From contig NZ_SZQJ01000036.1 of the NCBI RefSeq assembly GCF_013369335.1, positions 434,001-498,000 on the forward strand: DNA of 64,000 bases, in the 5' to 3' direction. The DNA comes from Vibrio sp. JPW-9-11-11. GTDB lineage: Bacteria; Pseudomonadota; Gammaproteobacteria; Enterobacterales; Vibrionaceae. A program made the position numbers and the translations under genes. This document shows positions 8,891 through 17,600 of this stretch, one piece after another. Within the stretch, counting starts at the first letter, position 1, and each line of letters opens with the position of its first letter. Below the pieces are notes generated by a model. That model saw only the letters and a program-made list of their open reading frames with translations. It had not been told where the DNA came from and did no database searches.

Positions 8891-9760
8891 TTAAATTTGC
8901 ATCTGCTCAACAAATTGAATGAAATTATCTTTTGCAAAGCTCTCTAACTGCTCATTCCAAATTAGGCCGACATCCCATGAGCTATTTACCCCTGGTAGCT
9001 CCCAAAAAGCGACATGCTCATTCGCAATATGCTTTACACTTGCAGGAACAATAGTGAAGCCCAAATTTGCTGATACTAGTGCTAACAATGTTTGAATATC
9101 ATCGGCTTCCTGAACTACATTCAGTTTTTTCTCATGCTCCTCTAATAGCATGCTTATTTGTTGGCTTAGCCCCTTACCTCGCTCAGGGTTAAGCTGTAAG
9201 TAATCGATTGAATCTAACGACAACCACAGTTTGTTTTTGTCTATAATTTGACTCTTATGCACGGCAAGCACTAGGTGATCTGTACAGAGCTTCATGCCCT
9301 TTAGCGGAGCTACGGTGGGTAGTCGACTAAAACTGAGATGAAGGTCCCCCTGAAGTAGGAGCTCTGACTGCTTTTGAGATGGTATATCGTTCAGTGTAAT
9401 GTGGATCTCTGGGTAGTGTTTTTTAAACTTAGCTATGTAATCTGGCGCAAGGTGGTAGGAAGATATGCCAAAACCTATATTAAGAGTTCCTGCCATTCCC
9501 TTGGCGACTCGTTGAGTGAGAGATTTATAAGATTCAAAACTCGATACAATTCGTTGCGCTTCAGGCAAAAGAGCTACGCCTGCCGCAGTTAGACTGGCCC
9601 CTTGTCTTCCTCTCTCAAATAAAACCACTCCACAAAAAGCTTCAAGGCGCTGAATCTTCTTAGTTAAAGCTGACTGAGTGATGTGTAAGTGCTCTGAAGC
9701 TACTCGATAGTTCCGATCCTCAGCTAACTGGCAGAATGTGCGTAAATCGACAAGATCCAT
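8891..9760 (-). CDS. LysR-family transcriptional regulator
   Basis: This 289-residue regulator has its HTH in residues 1-60 (ASEHLHITQSALTKKIQRLE, VVLFERGRQGASLT) and an effector domain in the rest (LNIGFGISSYHLAPDYIA, LVSANLGFTIVP). It is divergent from the nitrilase gene, with 95 bp between the starts, so that gene is the likely target. Confidence 0.9.
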   Translation of the reverse strand: MDLVDLRTFCQLAEDRNYRVASEHLHITQSALTKKIQRLEAFCGVVLFERGRQGASLTAAGVALLPEAQRIVSSFESYKSLTQRVAKGMAGTLNIGFGISSYHLAPDYIAKFKKHYPEIHITLNDIPSQKQSELLLQGDLHLSFSRLPTVAPLKGMKLCTDHLVLAVHKSQIIDKNKLWLSLDSIDYLQLNPERGKGLSQQISMLLEEHEKKLNVVQEADDIQTLLALVSANLGFTIVPASVKHIANEHVAFWELPGVNSSWDVGLIWNEQLESFAKDNFIQFVEQMQI

Positions 9761-9855
9761 TCCATGTGCTCATCAATTATAGGAAATTTATTCATTATAC
9801 GGAATCAAAGGGGCTTTTTAAAATGGTTGATATTCACTAAGTAAAAGGAACCATT

Positions 9856-10815
9856 ATGAAAGATATCCGTGTTGCGACTGTCCAATTTAACCACCATGCG
9901 AACGACAAACACTACAACTTATCGGTCATTCAAAGTTACGTAGAAAAGGCGGCTAAACAAGGGGTAAAAATCATCGTCTTCCCTGAAATGTGTGTGACTG
10001 GCTATTGGCATGTGTCGAAGCTTAACAAATTAGAGATCAATGAGTTGTCCGAGTTCATTCCACAAGGGGCAACGTTTCAACGCTTGCTAAAAATGTCTAA
10101 GCAATACCAACTTAGCATCGGCGCAGGTTTAATTGAAAAGGATAAGGACGGAAATCTCTATAATTCCTATGTCATGGCAATGCCTGATGGCCAGATAGCC
10201 AAACACAGAAAGCTGCATACGTTTGTCAGTGAACACATGAGAAGCGGCCATGAATACACTGTGTTTGATACGCCATACGGATGCCGTGTAGGGATCCTGA
10301 TTTGCTGGGATAATAATTTAGTCGAGAATGTTCGAATAACCGCATTAAAAGGGGCTGATATTCTCGTCGCGCCTCATCAAACAGGTGGAACGAACTCTCG
10401 CAGCCCTAATGCGATGGGTTTGATTGATCCCCAGCTTTGGCATAATCGTCACCAAGATCCAGATTCGATTCGTTCTGAAATGCAAGGTTCTAAAGGAAAA
10501 AAGTGGTTGATGCGTTGGCTACCCGCGCGTGCCCATGACAATGGTATGTTCCTGATCTTTAGTAACGGTGTTGGGGTTGATATGGATGAAGTTAGAACGG
10601 GGAATGCGATGGTGCTCAATCCCTATGGTGAAATTATCGCTGAAACTGACTGCATCGATAATGATATGGTTATTGCCGATCTCAATGCTAAAGATCTAAA
10701 TATGTGTACAGGCAGGCGCTGGATCAGAGGGCGTAGACCTAACCTATACGCTCCCTTAACGATGGAAGGGAATGAATTGACGCCTTATCAGGCAAGATTC
10801 TCGACACTAAAATAG
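9856..10815 (+). CDS. Nitrilase-superfamily carbon-nitrogen hydrolase
   Basis: This 319-residue cytoplasmic enzyme of the nitrilase fold has the catalytic triad visible: Glu44 in IIVFPEMCVTGYW, Lys119 in HRKLHTF and the nucleophile Cys150 in ILICWDNN. Members hydrolyse nitriles, amides or N-carbamoyl groups; the long C-terminal part and the INTRO-RIRGRRP region do not let me choose. AAAGGA precedes the ATG. It stands alone under the divergent LysR at 8891-9760. A perfect 9-bp inverted repeat follows at 10837. Confidence 0.88.
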   Translation: MKDIRVATVQFNHHANDKHYNLSVIQSYVEKAAKQGVKIIVFPEMCVTGYWHVSKLNKLEINELSEFIPQGATFQRLLKMSKQYQLSIGAGLIEKDKDGNLYNSYVMAMPDGQIAKHRKLHTFVSEHMRSGHEYTVFDTPYGCRVGILICWDNNLVENVRITALKGADILVAPHQTGGTNSRSPNAMGLIDPQLWHNRHQDPDSIRSEMQGSKGKKWLMRWLPARAHDNGMFLIFSNGVGVDMDEVRTGNAMVLNPYGEIIAETDCIDNDMVIADLNAKDLNMCTGRRWIRGRRPNLYAPLTMEGNELTPYQARFSTLK

Positions 10816-10836
10816 ATGGCGTAACTTATTGAGTGG

Positions 10837-10861
10837 TCGCCAACGAATAATACGTTGGCGA
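10837..10861 (+). terminator. Inverted repeat after the nitrilase gene, possible terminator
   Basis: TCGCCAACG / CGTTGGCGA with a 7-nt loop, 21 nt after the stop codon. No T-run follows, so its terminator role is uncertain. Confidence 0.5.
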
Positions 10862-11005
10862 TGATCAGTACGCCCATGCACAACAGCGCGGGTTAAGCTT
10901 TAAGTCACCGCTTGATTCAGATTCTTAAATGCAAAATGAACTTTACCGATTCGCGGTGCTCAAAAAGTGAAATTTTAACTGTTATATTAGTTTTAAGGGA
11001 TTGAG

Positions 11006-11911
11006 ATGAGCCTTATTCGGATTATTCTACTAATACCGCTGTTTATTGTTGGTGTCGCCAAAGCGTCTTCCACCAGCCATATTATTGAGCGACAAGATGG
11101 CTCATCGTTAATTTATTACCTCACCAGAACGGCGCAAAATCCAAGTGACACCTTGTTGGTCATCATGCAAGGCTCTGATTGCAATAGTGTCTCCCACAGC
11201 AAGACGATTAATGATCTGTTTTCTCAAACGGTGCCAGAGGCTGATTTACTCACGGTAGAGAAATATGGGCTAAACCAAGCGATCAGATGGAATCCCGATG
11301 GCGATAGCCCTGATTGCCCATCAGCGTACATTCAAAAGGATTCTCCGACACAGCGCGCGGCAGATTACCAGCAAGTGATCGAAAAGCTCGAGAGTCATTA
11401 TGAGCACATTATTGTACTTGGCGGGAGTGAAGGGGCCGTGGTTGCCGCCATGGTCGCGTCACAAGTTCCCTCGATTGATAGTTTAGTGTCTCTGAACGCT
11501 GGTGGGCGCTTCTTTGTTGATGATGTTCTCTATAATATGGAGCAAACTATGCCACCGGAAGCCTTGATGGAAGCAAAGAATGGTTTCTTGGGTTTTCAGC
11601 AAGCCGTGGTGAGCGCTGAAACGATGGACATCAATATGAGCTCCCATGGTTTTGCTTGGTGGAAAGAGATGCTGACGTTAGACCAAAAGATGATACTTGA
11701 ACGCGTTAGTGCCGACATGCTCATTTTGCAATCGGAGCGAGACATTAACGTTTCACCTGAGCAGGCAAAACGACAAGCAGAGCAGCTGATGCAATCGCGT
11801 TCGAACGTGTCGTTTGTGTTACTTGCTGGTTTGGATCACGCCTTTCAAAACCAGCGAGGAGAAAGTGAGATACCAGCTGTTATCAAACAGATTCAAGCAT
11901 GGTTGGAATGA
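11006..11911 (+). CDS. Secreted alpha/beta hydrolase
   Basis: This 301-residue protein has an N-terminal signal peptide (IRIILLIPLFIVGVAKA, cleavage near residue 20). The alpha/beta hydrolase core has the nucleophile elbow GGSEGAVVAA at about residues 145-154, a late Asp in LQSERDINV and a His in GLDHAF near the C-terminus, completing a Ser-Asp-His triad. The substrate is unknown; esterase or peptidase activity would fit. It has its own ribosome-binding site (AAGGGA). The first copy of a dispersed repeat begins 20 bp after its stop. Confidence 0.82.
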   Translation: MSLIRIILLIPLFIVGVAKASSTSHIIERQDGSSLIYYLTRTAQNPSDTLLVIMQGSDCNSVSHSKTINDLFSQTVPEADLLTVEKYGLNQAIRWNPDGDSPDCPSAYIQKDSPTQRAADYQQVIEKLESHYEHIIVLGGSEGAVVAAMVASQVPSIDSLVSLNAGGRFFVDDVLYNMEQTMPPEALMEAKNGFLGFQQAVVSAETMDINMSSHGFAWWKEMLTLDQKMILERVSADMLILQSERDINVSPEQAKRQAEQLMQSRSNVSFVLLAGLDHAFQNQRGESEIPAVIKQIQAWLE

Positions 11912-11930
11912 TCTTAGTTAGCACAGGGCA

Positions 11931-12060
11931 AATGAAATGGGGTCAGGTCTTGTGTTTGCCACGCATTACTTTTTGTATCTCAAAACTAGCTGACTATCGG
12001 TAATGTGTTGCAAATGCAGCTAGCTCGAAGCAGGACAGAAGTATGTTGGGAGCTAGGCTT
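11931..12060 (+). repeat. Dispersed repeat, copy 1 (upstream of the ABC-F/MFS genes)
   Basis: About 130 bp that align with 17452-17584 along most of the length. The shared start is AATGAAAT followed by GTCAG-TCTTG, then a core beginning CTAGCTGA and ending in GTATGTTGGGAG. The core is also present at 15183-15255. All three copies have the same orientation and lie just after a gene. The first part recalls sequences I have seen beside REP-associated transposases, but this is recollection only. Confidence 0.75.
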
Positions 12061-12303
12061 GCGTCTACCCCTTTGTGATGATTGACTTCTATCCGATCGG
12101 CAATTACATTACGCGCAGTATTTTTATAGATAACTCTCTACCATGATTTATATCCTGTTCAAGAACTTCGTAAGAAGGCTGAACTCCGCGCAAATACACG
12201 ATGAAGTGTTGCTCGGAGCCTGAAAAACCAAATCTTCATCAGATGTTGTAATGCGTAAATAACGCAGGGTGACTGACATCTGAAAGAAATGATTAGAGAG
12301 GTC

Positions 12304-12334
12304 GGCCGGTGATGCTTTATCACCGGCCTTTTTT
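12304..12334 (+). terminator. First tandem intrinsic terminator in the ABC-F leader
   Basis: 10-bp stem GGCCGGTGAT / ATCACCGGCC, loop GCTTT, followed by six T. It sits about 85 bp before the ABC-F start codon and on the same strand. Confidence 0.9.
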
Positions 12335-12374
12335 GTGTCTGGAAATCAGAGACATCAATATCGAACAGATTCCA

Positions 12375-12405
12375 GGGGCCGGTACTTGTTACCGGCCCCT
12401 TTTTT
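12375..12405 (+). terminator. Second tandem intrinsic terminator in the ABC-F leader
   Basis: 11-bp stem (with the flanking A/T pair) GGGGCCGGTA / TACCGGCCCC, loop CTTGT, followed by a T-run. It ends only 13 bp before the ABC-F ATG, so transcription of the gene must read through it. Confidence 0.9.
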
Positions 12406-12418
12406 ATGGTTTAAAAAC

Positions 12419-13969
12419 ATGAGTTTATTAGTTATCAAACACCTGGGCTTTCAGGTGAAAGACAAGGTTTTATATCAAAACGCCGATTTCGCTCTCCATC
12501 GTGGTGAGCATCTGGGTGTCACCGGACCAAATGGTGCGGGTAAAAGTACCTTGTTCAAGCTATTACAAGGTGAGTATCTACCGGATCACGGTGACATCCT
12601 CTGGCAGCCGGGTGTGAAAGTTGGCTACCTCGATCAGCACCTTGAGATTGATCCTTCGCTGTCAGTATTCGATTTTATGGCGACTGCTTATGCACCTTTA
12701 CTGGCTGCGGATCGAGAGTTGAATCGCCTCTATGCGCAAATGTCATCAGCGGTGTCCGATGCAACACTGAATCGCGCGGCAGAGCTGCAATCGCTTCTGG
12801 AAGAAGGGGGCTTCTACCGCCTGACTCATCGTATTGAACAGGTGGCGGTGGGGCTGGGTATTCTGCCACTTGGAATGACCACACACATGAGAGGTTTGAG
12901 TGGCGGTCAGCGGCATAAAGTGGTTTTGGCTAAACTGCTTCTGGAAGAGCCGGATGTATTATTGCTCGATGAGCCGACCAACTTTCTCGATACAGATCAC
13001 GTGACCTGGCTGGCGGAGTTTCTCAATCAGTATTCCGGTACGTTTATGGTGGTATCGCATGACACGGCATTTCTCAATCGGATTGCCAATGGTATATGCG
13101 ACATAGACCATCAACAGATCCGAAAATATCAAGGCGGCTACGCAAAAGCGATGGCGCAGAAGGAGCAGGAGACGCTTAACCAGCTTAAGCAGTATCAGTC
13201 CCAACAGCAGAAAATCGACAAGCTTGAAGCTTACATCAGCAAAAACGGTGCGGGAGTGAACGCCAAGATAGCCAACGGCCGTAAAAAACAGTTGGCGAAA
13301 ATTGAGCGGGTGAACAAGCCGCAGCAAAAGAGTCAGCCTGAGTTTGGTTTTTCTCATGCTCCTCTGAGTGCCCAGACGGTACTGACCGCAACTCGACTTG
13401 AGATAGGCTATCAACATGCCTTGTTACCGGCGATGAATCTCGATATTCAGCGCGGCGAAAAGCTGGCGATTGTTGGCTTTAACGGTTTGGGTAAGTCGAC
13501 ACTGCTGAAAACGCTGATCGGTCAGCTCGATCCTCTTGCCGGGAACATCCGACAGGCCAACGGCATTTTGTGGGGCTATTTTTCTCAGGACTTACATTGG
13601 GATTACCCGGACAGTACTCCCATGCAGGTGATGCGTGCAGCGTGTGTTCAGTTGAATGACAAAAGTGCGCGTCAGAAACTGGCGGAGTTTGGCATCAGCG
13701 GCAGTAAATCCTTGCAGTCGCTGCGCAGTTTGAGTGGCGGTGAGCAGACCAAGGTAAAGTTGTCGTGTCTGGCGGTCAGTAAATCAAACGTATTGGTGCT
13801 TGACGAACCGACCACCCATTTGGATGTCGACGTAAAAGCGGCGTTAAAACAGGCGTTGTGTGCCTATGCTGGAACGGTGATCGTGGTATCGCACGAGCCG
13901 GACTTTCTGGCCAACTGGCCGGATAAAGTGATTGATATGGCAAAGATGGAGATGAGTGATGTCAAATAA
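12419..13969 (+). CDS. ABC-F family ATPase (possible ribosome-protection protein)
   Basis: This 516-residue soluble protein has two ABC ATPase domains and no membrane part, the ABC-F architecture. Domain 1 (residues 1-230) has Walker A GPNGAGKST, signature LSGGQRHK and Walker B LLLDEPTN. A charged linker rich in K/Q (about residues 240-310) follows. Domain 2 has Walker A GFNGLGKST, signature LSGGEQTK and LVLDEPTTHLD. ABC-F proteins act on the ribosome, and some give resistance to macrolides, lincosamides, streptogramins or pleuromutilins. A longer GTG start at 12335 would read through a terminator and is rejected. No clear ribosome-binding site is seen before 12419. It overlaps the MFS exporter gene. 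Base composition looks richer in G+C than its neighbours. Confidence 0.88.
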   Translation: MSLLVIKHLGFQVKDKVLYQNADFALHRGEHLGVTGPNGAGKSTLFKLLQGEYLPDHGDILWQPGVKVGYLDQHLEIDPSLSVFDFMATAYAPLLAADRELNRLYAQMSSAVSDATLNRAAELQSLLEEGGFYRLTHRIEQVAVGLGILPLGMTTHMRGLSGGQRHKVVLAKLLLEEPDVLLLDEPTNFLDTDHVTWLAEFLNQYSGTFMVVSHDTAFLNRIANGICDIDHQQIRKYQGGYAKAMAQKEQETLNQLKQYQSQQQKIDKLEAYISKNGAGVNAKIANGRKKQLAKIERVNKPQQKSQPEFGFSHAPLSAQTVLTATRLEIGYQHALLPAMNLDIQRGEKLAIVGFNGLGKSTLLKTLIGQLDPLAGNIRQANGILWGYFSQDLHWDYPDSTPMQVMRAACVQLNDKSARQKLAEFGISGSKSLQSLRSLSGGEQTKVKLSCLAVSKSNVLVLDEPTTHLDVDVKAALKQALCAYAGTVIVVSHEPDFLANWPDKVIDMAKMEMSDVK

Positions 13970-15116
13970 AAGGTTACCTGCGCTGTTGTTCCTGATTGCG
14001 TTCTTGGTGGGGGCGGATGAGCTGCTGCTGGGCCCGATTTTGCAACCCATCGGACAGGATCTGGGCGTGCCAGCAGAACGGATCACGTTGTTTATCACGG
14101 CCTACAGCTTGGCGATAGCGTTTATTGCCCCGTACTTTGGTCGCTTATCTGACCAATGGGGGAGACTGCGCATTATGTTGCCAGCTTGTGTGTTGTTCGG
14201 TCTTTCTTCGATCGCTACTGGTCTGGTCGGCCAGTTCGATGTGGGTTTACTGACGCGGGTGATGACTGGCTTAGCCAGTGCCGGCATGTTGCCGATCGCG
14301 TTTGCATTGGCCGGTGACCAACCGGGTGACAAAGCGATGAAGCACATTACTCTGGTTCAGGCTGGTTTGACTTTGGGAATGATCACCAGCCCGGCTATTG
14401 GGGCTTTTTTGACAGAGTGGCTGTCCTGGCGCGCAGCGTTTATCGTGTTAGGCGCAGCGGCACTGATGGTGGCGGCATTGCTCGCGGCTCAAGGCGGTGC
14501 GCATTACGCCAAAAACAAAACGGCTAAACCAGAGCAACCTGCCATGGTGCAACTGCTACGGATTCCGGGCGCCCGCGGAGCGCTTCTGGCAATGGGGCTT
14601 GGCCTTGGGGGAGGGATCGGTGTCTTCAATCTGGTGGGACAGCGCTTACGTGATGCCACTGAACTGGACATAGCATTGGTTGGCTTGACGTACGCGATAC
14701 TTGGTGGTGTCAGTGTGATGGGCAATATGGTGATGTCTAGAGCCATTCGACGCTTGGGCAGCGGCCGTGCTGTGATGCGAGCTGCACTGGTGGTTTGCTT
14801 GCTGTGCAGCGCTTGGGTGTTCGGTGCATCCGCAACGCATGTGTTAATGTTTTTGCCAGTACTATTTTTTTGGTCTCTGGCTGGCGGAATCGGTTCTCCA
14901 GCACTGCAAAACCATATTGCGCAACTGTCAGATTCACACCGTGGCACCTTGATGGCGCTAGGCATGAGTATGATGCATTTTGGCGTTGCTATCTGGTCCG
15001 GTCTGGCGGGTTATGCTTATTCACTGGGGTCAGTCTGGCTTGCCGTGTTGGCGGTGGGTTTGTTTGCCGTTGCGATTGCGGCCCTTAAGCCTGTCCCCGC
15101 CCTTGAGGCAGATTGA
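13959..15116 (+). CDS. Major facilitator superfamily efflux transporter
   Basis: This 385-residue protein has about 12 transmembrane helices. The motif between helices 2 and 3 (FGRLSDQWGRLRIM, residues 47-60) is the MFS signature, and the overall layout resembles sugar/drug efflux (AraJ/Bcr-like) exporters. It overlaps the ABC-F gene by 11 bp (ATG at 13959, preceded by GGAGATGAG), so the two are coupled. The pairing of a ribosome-acting ABC-F with an exporter suggests drug tolerance. The substrate is unknown. A hairpin at 15131-15147 may end the operon. Confidence 0.88.
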   Translation: MSNKRLPALLFLIAFLVGADELLLGPILQPIGQDLGVPAERITLFITAYSLAIAFIAPYFGRLSDQWGRLRIMLPACVLFGLSSIATGLVGQFDVGLLTRVMTGLASAGMLPIAFALAGDQPGDKAMKHITLVQAGLTLGMITSPAIGAFLTEWLSWRAAFIVLGAAALMVAALLAAQGGAHYAKNKTAKPEQPAMVQLLRIPGARGALLAMGLGLGGGIGVFNLVGQRLRDATELDIALVGLTYAILGGVSVMGNMVMSRAIRRLGSGRAVMRAALVVCLLCSAWVFGASATHVLMFLPVLFFWSLAGGIGSPALQNHIAQLSDSHRGTLMALGMSMMHFGVAIWSGLAGYAYSLGSVWLAVLAVGLFAVAIAALKPVPALEAD

Positions 15117-15182
15117 TTTCTCTAAACCAAAGCCGTCGTTTGGCGGCTTCGGTTGTGATGAGATTGCCTTTTTCATGTCAGT

Positions 15183-15255
15183 ACTAGCTGACGATCGGTA
15201 ACGTATTCGAAGCACAGTAAGCTCGAAGTTGGACATAAGTATGTTGGGAGCTAAG
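15183..15255 (+). repeat. Dispersed repeat, copy 2 (core only), fused to an IS5 fragment
   Basis: The 73-bp core starts ACTAGCTGA, contains AAGCTCGAAG and ends GTATGTTGGGAG, as in copies 1 and 3. The 5' part of the longer repeat is missing. The right end abuts the truncated transposase gene, whose frame runs through the repeat to a stop at 15184. Confidence 0.75.
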
Positions 15256-15747
15256 CTCTGCTGCCACTGTTTCGCGGGTGTTGGTATCTACTGCGATATG
15301 CAGCTTACGCCATACTCTGCGTTTCCCATCAGTACCATGCTTCTTGACCTTCCATTTACCTTCGCAATAAACCTTGAGACCAGTGGCGTCAATGGCCAGG
15401 CGTTGTATTATTCCTCTGGTTTTGGTTTCAAAAGAAACCTCAACTTCCTTCGCTCGGCGTCTTATACAGGTGTCGTGTGGACTAACAAGCGGGATGTTAG
15501 CCAGCTTAAATACTGACTCTAAAAAGCCTTGCAGCGCTCTCAATGGCATAGAGAAAACGCGTTTCACCATGAGCGCGGTAGTAATCGCTAAGTCGCTGAA
15601 TCGGCGAGGTCTATCACTCTTGCCTTGTCTATTTTGCTTCCATTCGGCTATCCTCTCCTCATCAATCTAAAAGCTCAAAGAACCACGGTTGCTTAAGGCT
15701 TTGTGGTACTGCTTCCAGTTAGTTGTTTTGTAACGAGGATTAGGCAT
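15184..15747 (-). pseudogene. IS5-family (IS903-like) transposase, truncated and with an early stop
   Basis: The frame starts with ATG at 15747 (MPNPRYKTTNWKQYHKALSN), meets TAG at codon 27 (15669-15667) where relatives have Trp, then continues in the same frame with FSDLAITTALMVKRVFSMPL, RRRAKEVEVSFETKTRG and the catalytic-region LAIDATGLKVY and KLHIAVDTNTRE. About 26 residues of repeat-derived sequence then replace the rest of the protein. The second half of the DDE domain is missing. A related C-terminal remnant lies at 42292-42560. Inactive. Confidence 0.9.
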
Positions 15748-15826
15748 GAGGCCAAGACGATTGATGGGTGTAGCCGATCAGATCGTAGCTTCTTGATTTA
15801 GTTCCATCGATTTTAGCAACAAAGCC
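15263..15826 (-). mobile_element. Truncated IS5-family element (left part)
   Basis: The outer end is marked by an inverted-repeat-like terminus, GGCTTTGTTGC on the minus strand at 15826-15816, similar to IS903-group ends. The other end is lost at the junction with repeat copy 2. The element carries only the broken transposase gene. Confidence 0.75.
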
Positions 15827-15880
15827 TCAACTATCAACTAATCTTATGCTAACTGTAGTTTGTATATAAAAAGGTAATAT

Positions 15881-17446
15881 GTGACGACTAGGCCTCATTT
15901 AAAAAATGTCATTAAAGCCAAGATGTTAGTTCACATTGTATTTTTGGTTGTTCTGAACATCATTTCTTTTACGGTGCTCAATCGTGAGTACCATGATCAA
16001 AAGACACGTATCCTAGACAATTACTCAGCAGTGATGCAGTCGAAAGTGGAGGCGAGCTTAGGGGTTTTTGCCAAGTTTTCTCACTATGTTTACCAGCAAA
16101 TATCGCAGGACACGCAAATTATGGCGCTTTTTCAAGAGGCTGTAGAATCTCCTGGTCCGGTGCGGGATACAAATCGACAACAAATCTACCAACGGCTAAA
16201 ACCAAATTACGAACTTCTTAAACAACATCATTTTCGACAGTTGCATTTCCACTTTGCGAATGGCGACAGTTTCTTGCGAGTACACAAGCCTGAGAAGTAC
16301 GGTGATAATTTATTCGCTGTTCGTGAGTCAGTAAGGCTTGCAAACATACACCAGCAAATTATTGAGGGTTTTGAGGAAGGAAAAGTATTCAATGGTTACA
16401 GATTTGTCTATCCGCTTACTTTTGAACAGCAGGCTTTGGGTAGTGTCGAGGCTTCTTTGTCTATGGGAAGTATATTGGATCTCCTATTCGAGCTTTACCC
16501 TAAAGACGATTTCTATTTTGTGATCGATAAGTCTACAGTGGATGCAAAGCTGTTTGAGGATATGAAGGGCAATTATATTCCTACCTTGTTATCTGAACAT
16601 TACTATTACGACAAGGCAGTATTTGAGCAGAATCTTGAAAAGATTAAATACAAGGATATCCTTGCTAATGTAGAGAACCTTGGAGCAGATCTAGAGCCTC
16701 TTATTGAAGGCGAAAACACTTTTTCTCAGGTGATCACTATCGCTAACACCGACTATATTCTGAGTTTTATTTCGTTTAAGAATTTCAAAAATCAGCACGT
16801 AGCGTACTTGATTACCAGCTCTCAAGATACGGCGATAGGGAGGTTGAACAACACATTTATGGTGTACGCACTTCTCATCCTTTTGGTCTCGTTCATTTAT
16901 GTGTGGAATATATACTCGGAACACGCATACAAGAAGGAATTAGTTCACTTTTCCAACACTGATTTTTTGACCAAACTATTTAATCGAAACAAATTTACCG
17001 AGAACTTAACGTTTGAGTTCGTCAAGTATAGGGAAGCACGTGGGACTTTCAGTGTCGTTTTGTTTGATATAGACCATTTTAAGAAAATTAACGATGGGAT
17101 GGGCCACAACGTCGGCGATGCGTATCTCAAAGAACTTAGCGATCTTATCTCTGCAAAAGTCAGGCATTCAGACACTTTTGCTCGGTGGGGAGGCGAAGAG
17201 TTTATTCTATTACTCCCAAACACGCCCGAAAACAACGCGTTAAAAGTGGCTGAAGTACTCCGCCAACTGGTTGAATCACATAGATTCTCTGCACCAAAAA
17301 ACATTACAATTAGCGTAGGGGTCGCAGAGGTCAATGATAGGGATACCAATATTGACGATGTGATAGCCAGAGCCGATAGCGCCTTATACAAATCAAAAGA
17401 TGCAGGGCGTAATAGAACGACAGCATGGTCGCAGCTTGTCCACTAG
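15881..17446 (+). CDS. Membrane diguanylate cyclase with extracytoplasmic sensor domain
   Basis: This 521-residue protein has a transmembrane helix at about residues 12-32 and a large periplasmic sensor domain (residues 35-320, Cache-like in appearance, with FHFANGDSFLRVHKPEKYGD). A second helix lies at about 325-345 and a GGDEF domain from about 355. The active site is GGEEF at residues 437-441 in RWGGEEFILLLP, so it should make cyclic di-GMP. The GTG start at 15881 has AAGG upstream. The repeat copy 3 starts 6 bp after the stop. The signal sensed is unknown. Confidence 0.88.
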   Translation: MTTRPHLKNVIKAKMLVHIVFLVVLNIISFTVLNREYHDQKTRILDNYSAVMQSKVEASLGVFAKFSHYVYQQISQDTQIMALFQEAVESPGPVRDTNRQQIYQRLKPNYELLKQHHFRQLHFHFANGDSFLRVHKPEKYGDNLFAVRESVRLANIHQQIIEGFEEGKVFNGYRFVYPLTFEQQALGSVEASLSMGSILDLLFELYPKDDFYFVIDKSTVDAKLFEDMKGNYIPTLLSEHYYYDKAVFEQNLEKIKYKDILANVENLGADLEPLIEGENTFSQVITIANTDYILSFISFKNFKNQHVAYLITSSQDTAIGRLNNTFMVYALLILLVSFIYVWNIYSEHAYKKELVHFSNTDFLTKLFNRNKFTENLTFEFVKYREARGTFSVVLFDIDHFKKINDGMGHNVGDAYLKELSDLISAKVRHSDTFARWGGEEFILLLPNTPENNALKVAEVLRQLVESHRFSAPKNITISVGVAEVNDRDTNIDDVIARADSALYKSKDAGRNRTTAWSQLVH

Positions 17447-17451
17447 TGACT

Positions 17452-17584
17452 AATGAAATCGTGTCAGCTCTTGCGTTTGGCCACGGATTACCCCTCTGTA
17501 TAGCTAACTAGCTGATTATAGGTAACGTACTCGAAGCGCAGCAAGCTCGAAGCTGGACTGGAGTATGTTGGGAGATCAGCTTGG
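17452..17584 (+). repeat. Dispersed repeat, copy 3 (downstream of the GGDEF gene)
   Basis: About 133 bp that match copy 1 (11931-12060) over both the AATGAAAT/GTCAG-TCTTG part and the CTAGCTGA core. It is sandwiched between the GGDEF stop codon and the 3' end of the accD-like gene on the other strand. Confidence 0.75.
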
Positions 17585-17600
17585 TTAAAGAGCCTATAGA

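Larger units (their letters stand above)
12240..12418 (+). promoter_or_regulatory. Structured 5' leader of the ABC-F gene, candidate attenuator
   Basis: The leader contains a nested stem (CAGATGT 12240-12246 with ACATCTG 12276-12282, enclosing TGCGT/ACGCA), a possible 7-codon frame starting ATGATTAGAGAG near 12289, then two tandem intrinsic terminators. The terminator arms share the GCCGGT/ACCGGC core, so the 5' arm of the first could pair with the 3' arm of the second. Antibiotic-resistance ABC-F genes are often controlled by ribosome-mediated attenuation in such leaders. That this one works so is inference. Nothing else was recognised between copy 1 of the repeat and 12240. Confidence 0.55.

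Noticed and set aside
12335..12418. Upstream GTG start that would extend the first ABC-F protein by 28 residues
   Set aside because: The extension would be translated from the second terminator hairpin and does not resemble ABC-F N-termini; MSLLVIKHL at 12419 does.
12959..13417. Minus-strand open frame inside the first ABC-F gene
   Set aside because: Antisense to conserved Walker motifs, no family match, no ribosome-binding site.
14504..14965. Long minus-strand open frame inside the MFS gene
   Set aside because: It lies fully within a well-supported membrane-protein gene, has no ribosome-binding site and its composition is Pro/Ser/Arg-rich noise typical of antisense frames in G+C-rich DNA.
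11931..17584. Idea that the three repeats are integron attC sites, since they follow genes in the same orientation
   Set aside because: No R'/R'' core (GTTRRRY and RYYYAAC ends) and no long self-complementarity; no integron integrase nearby.
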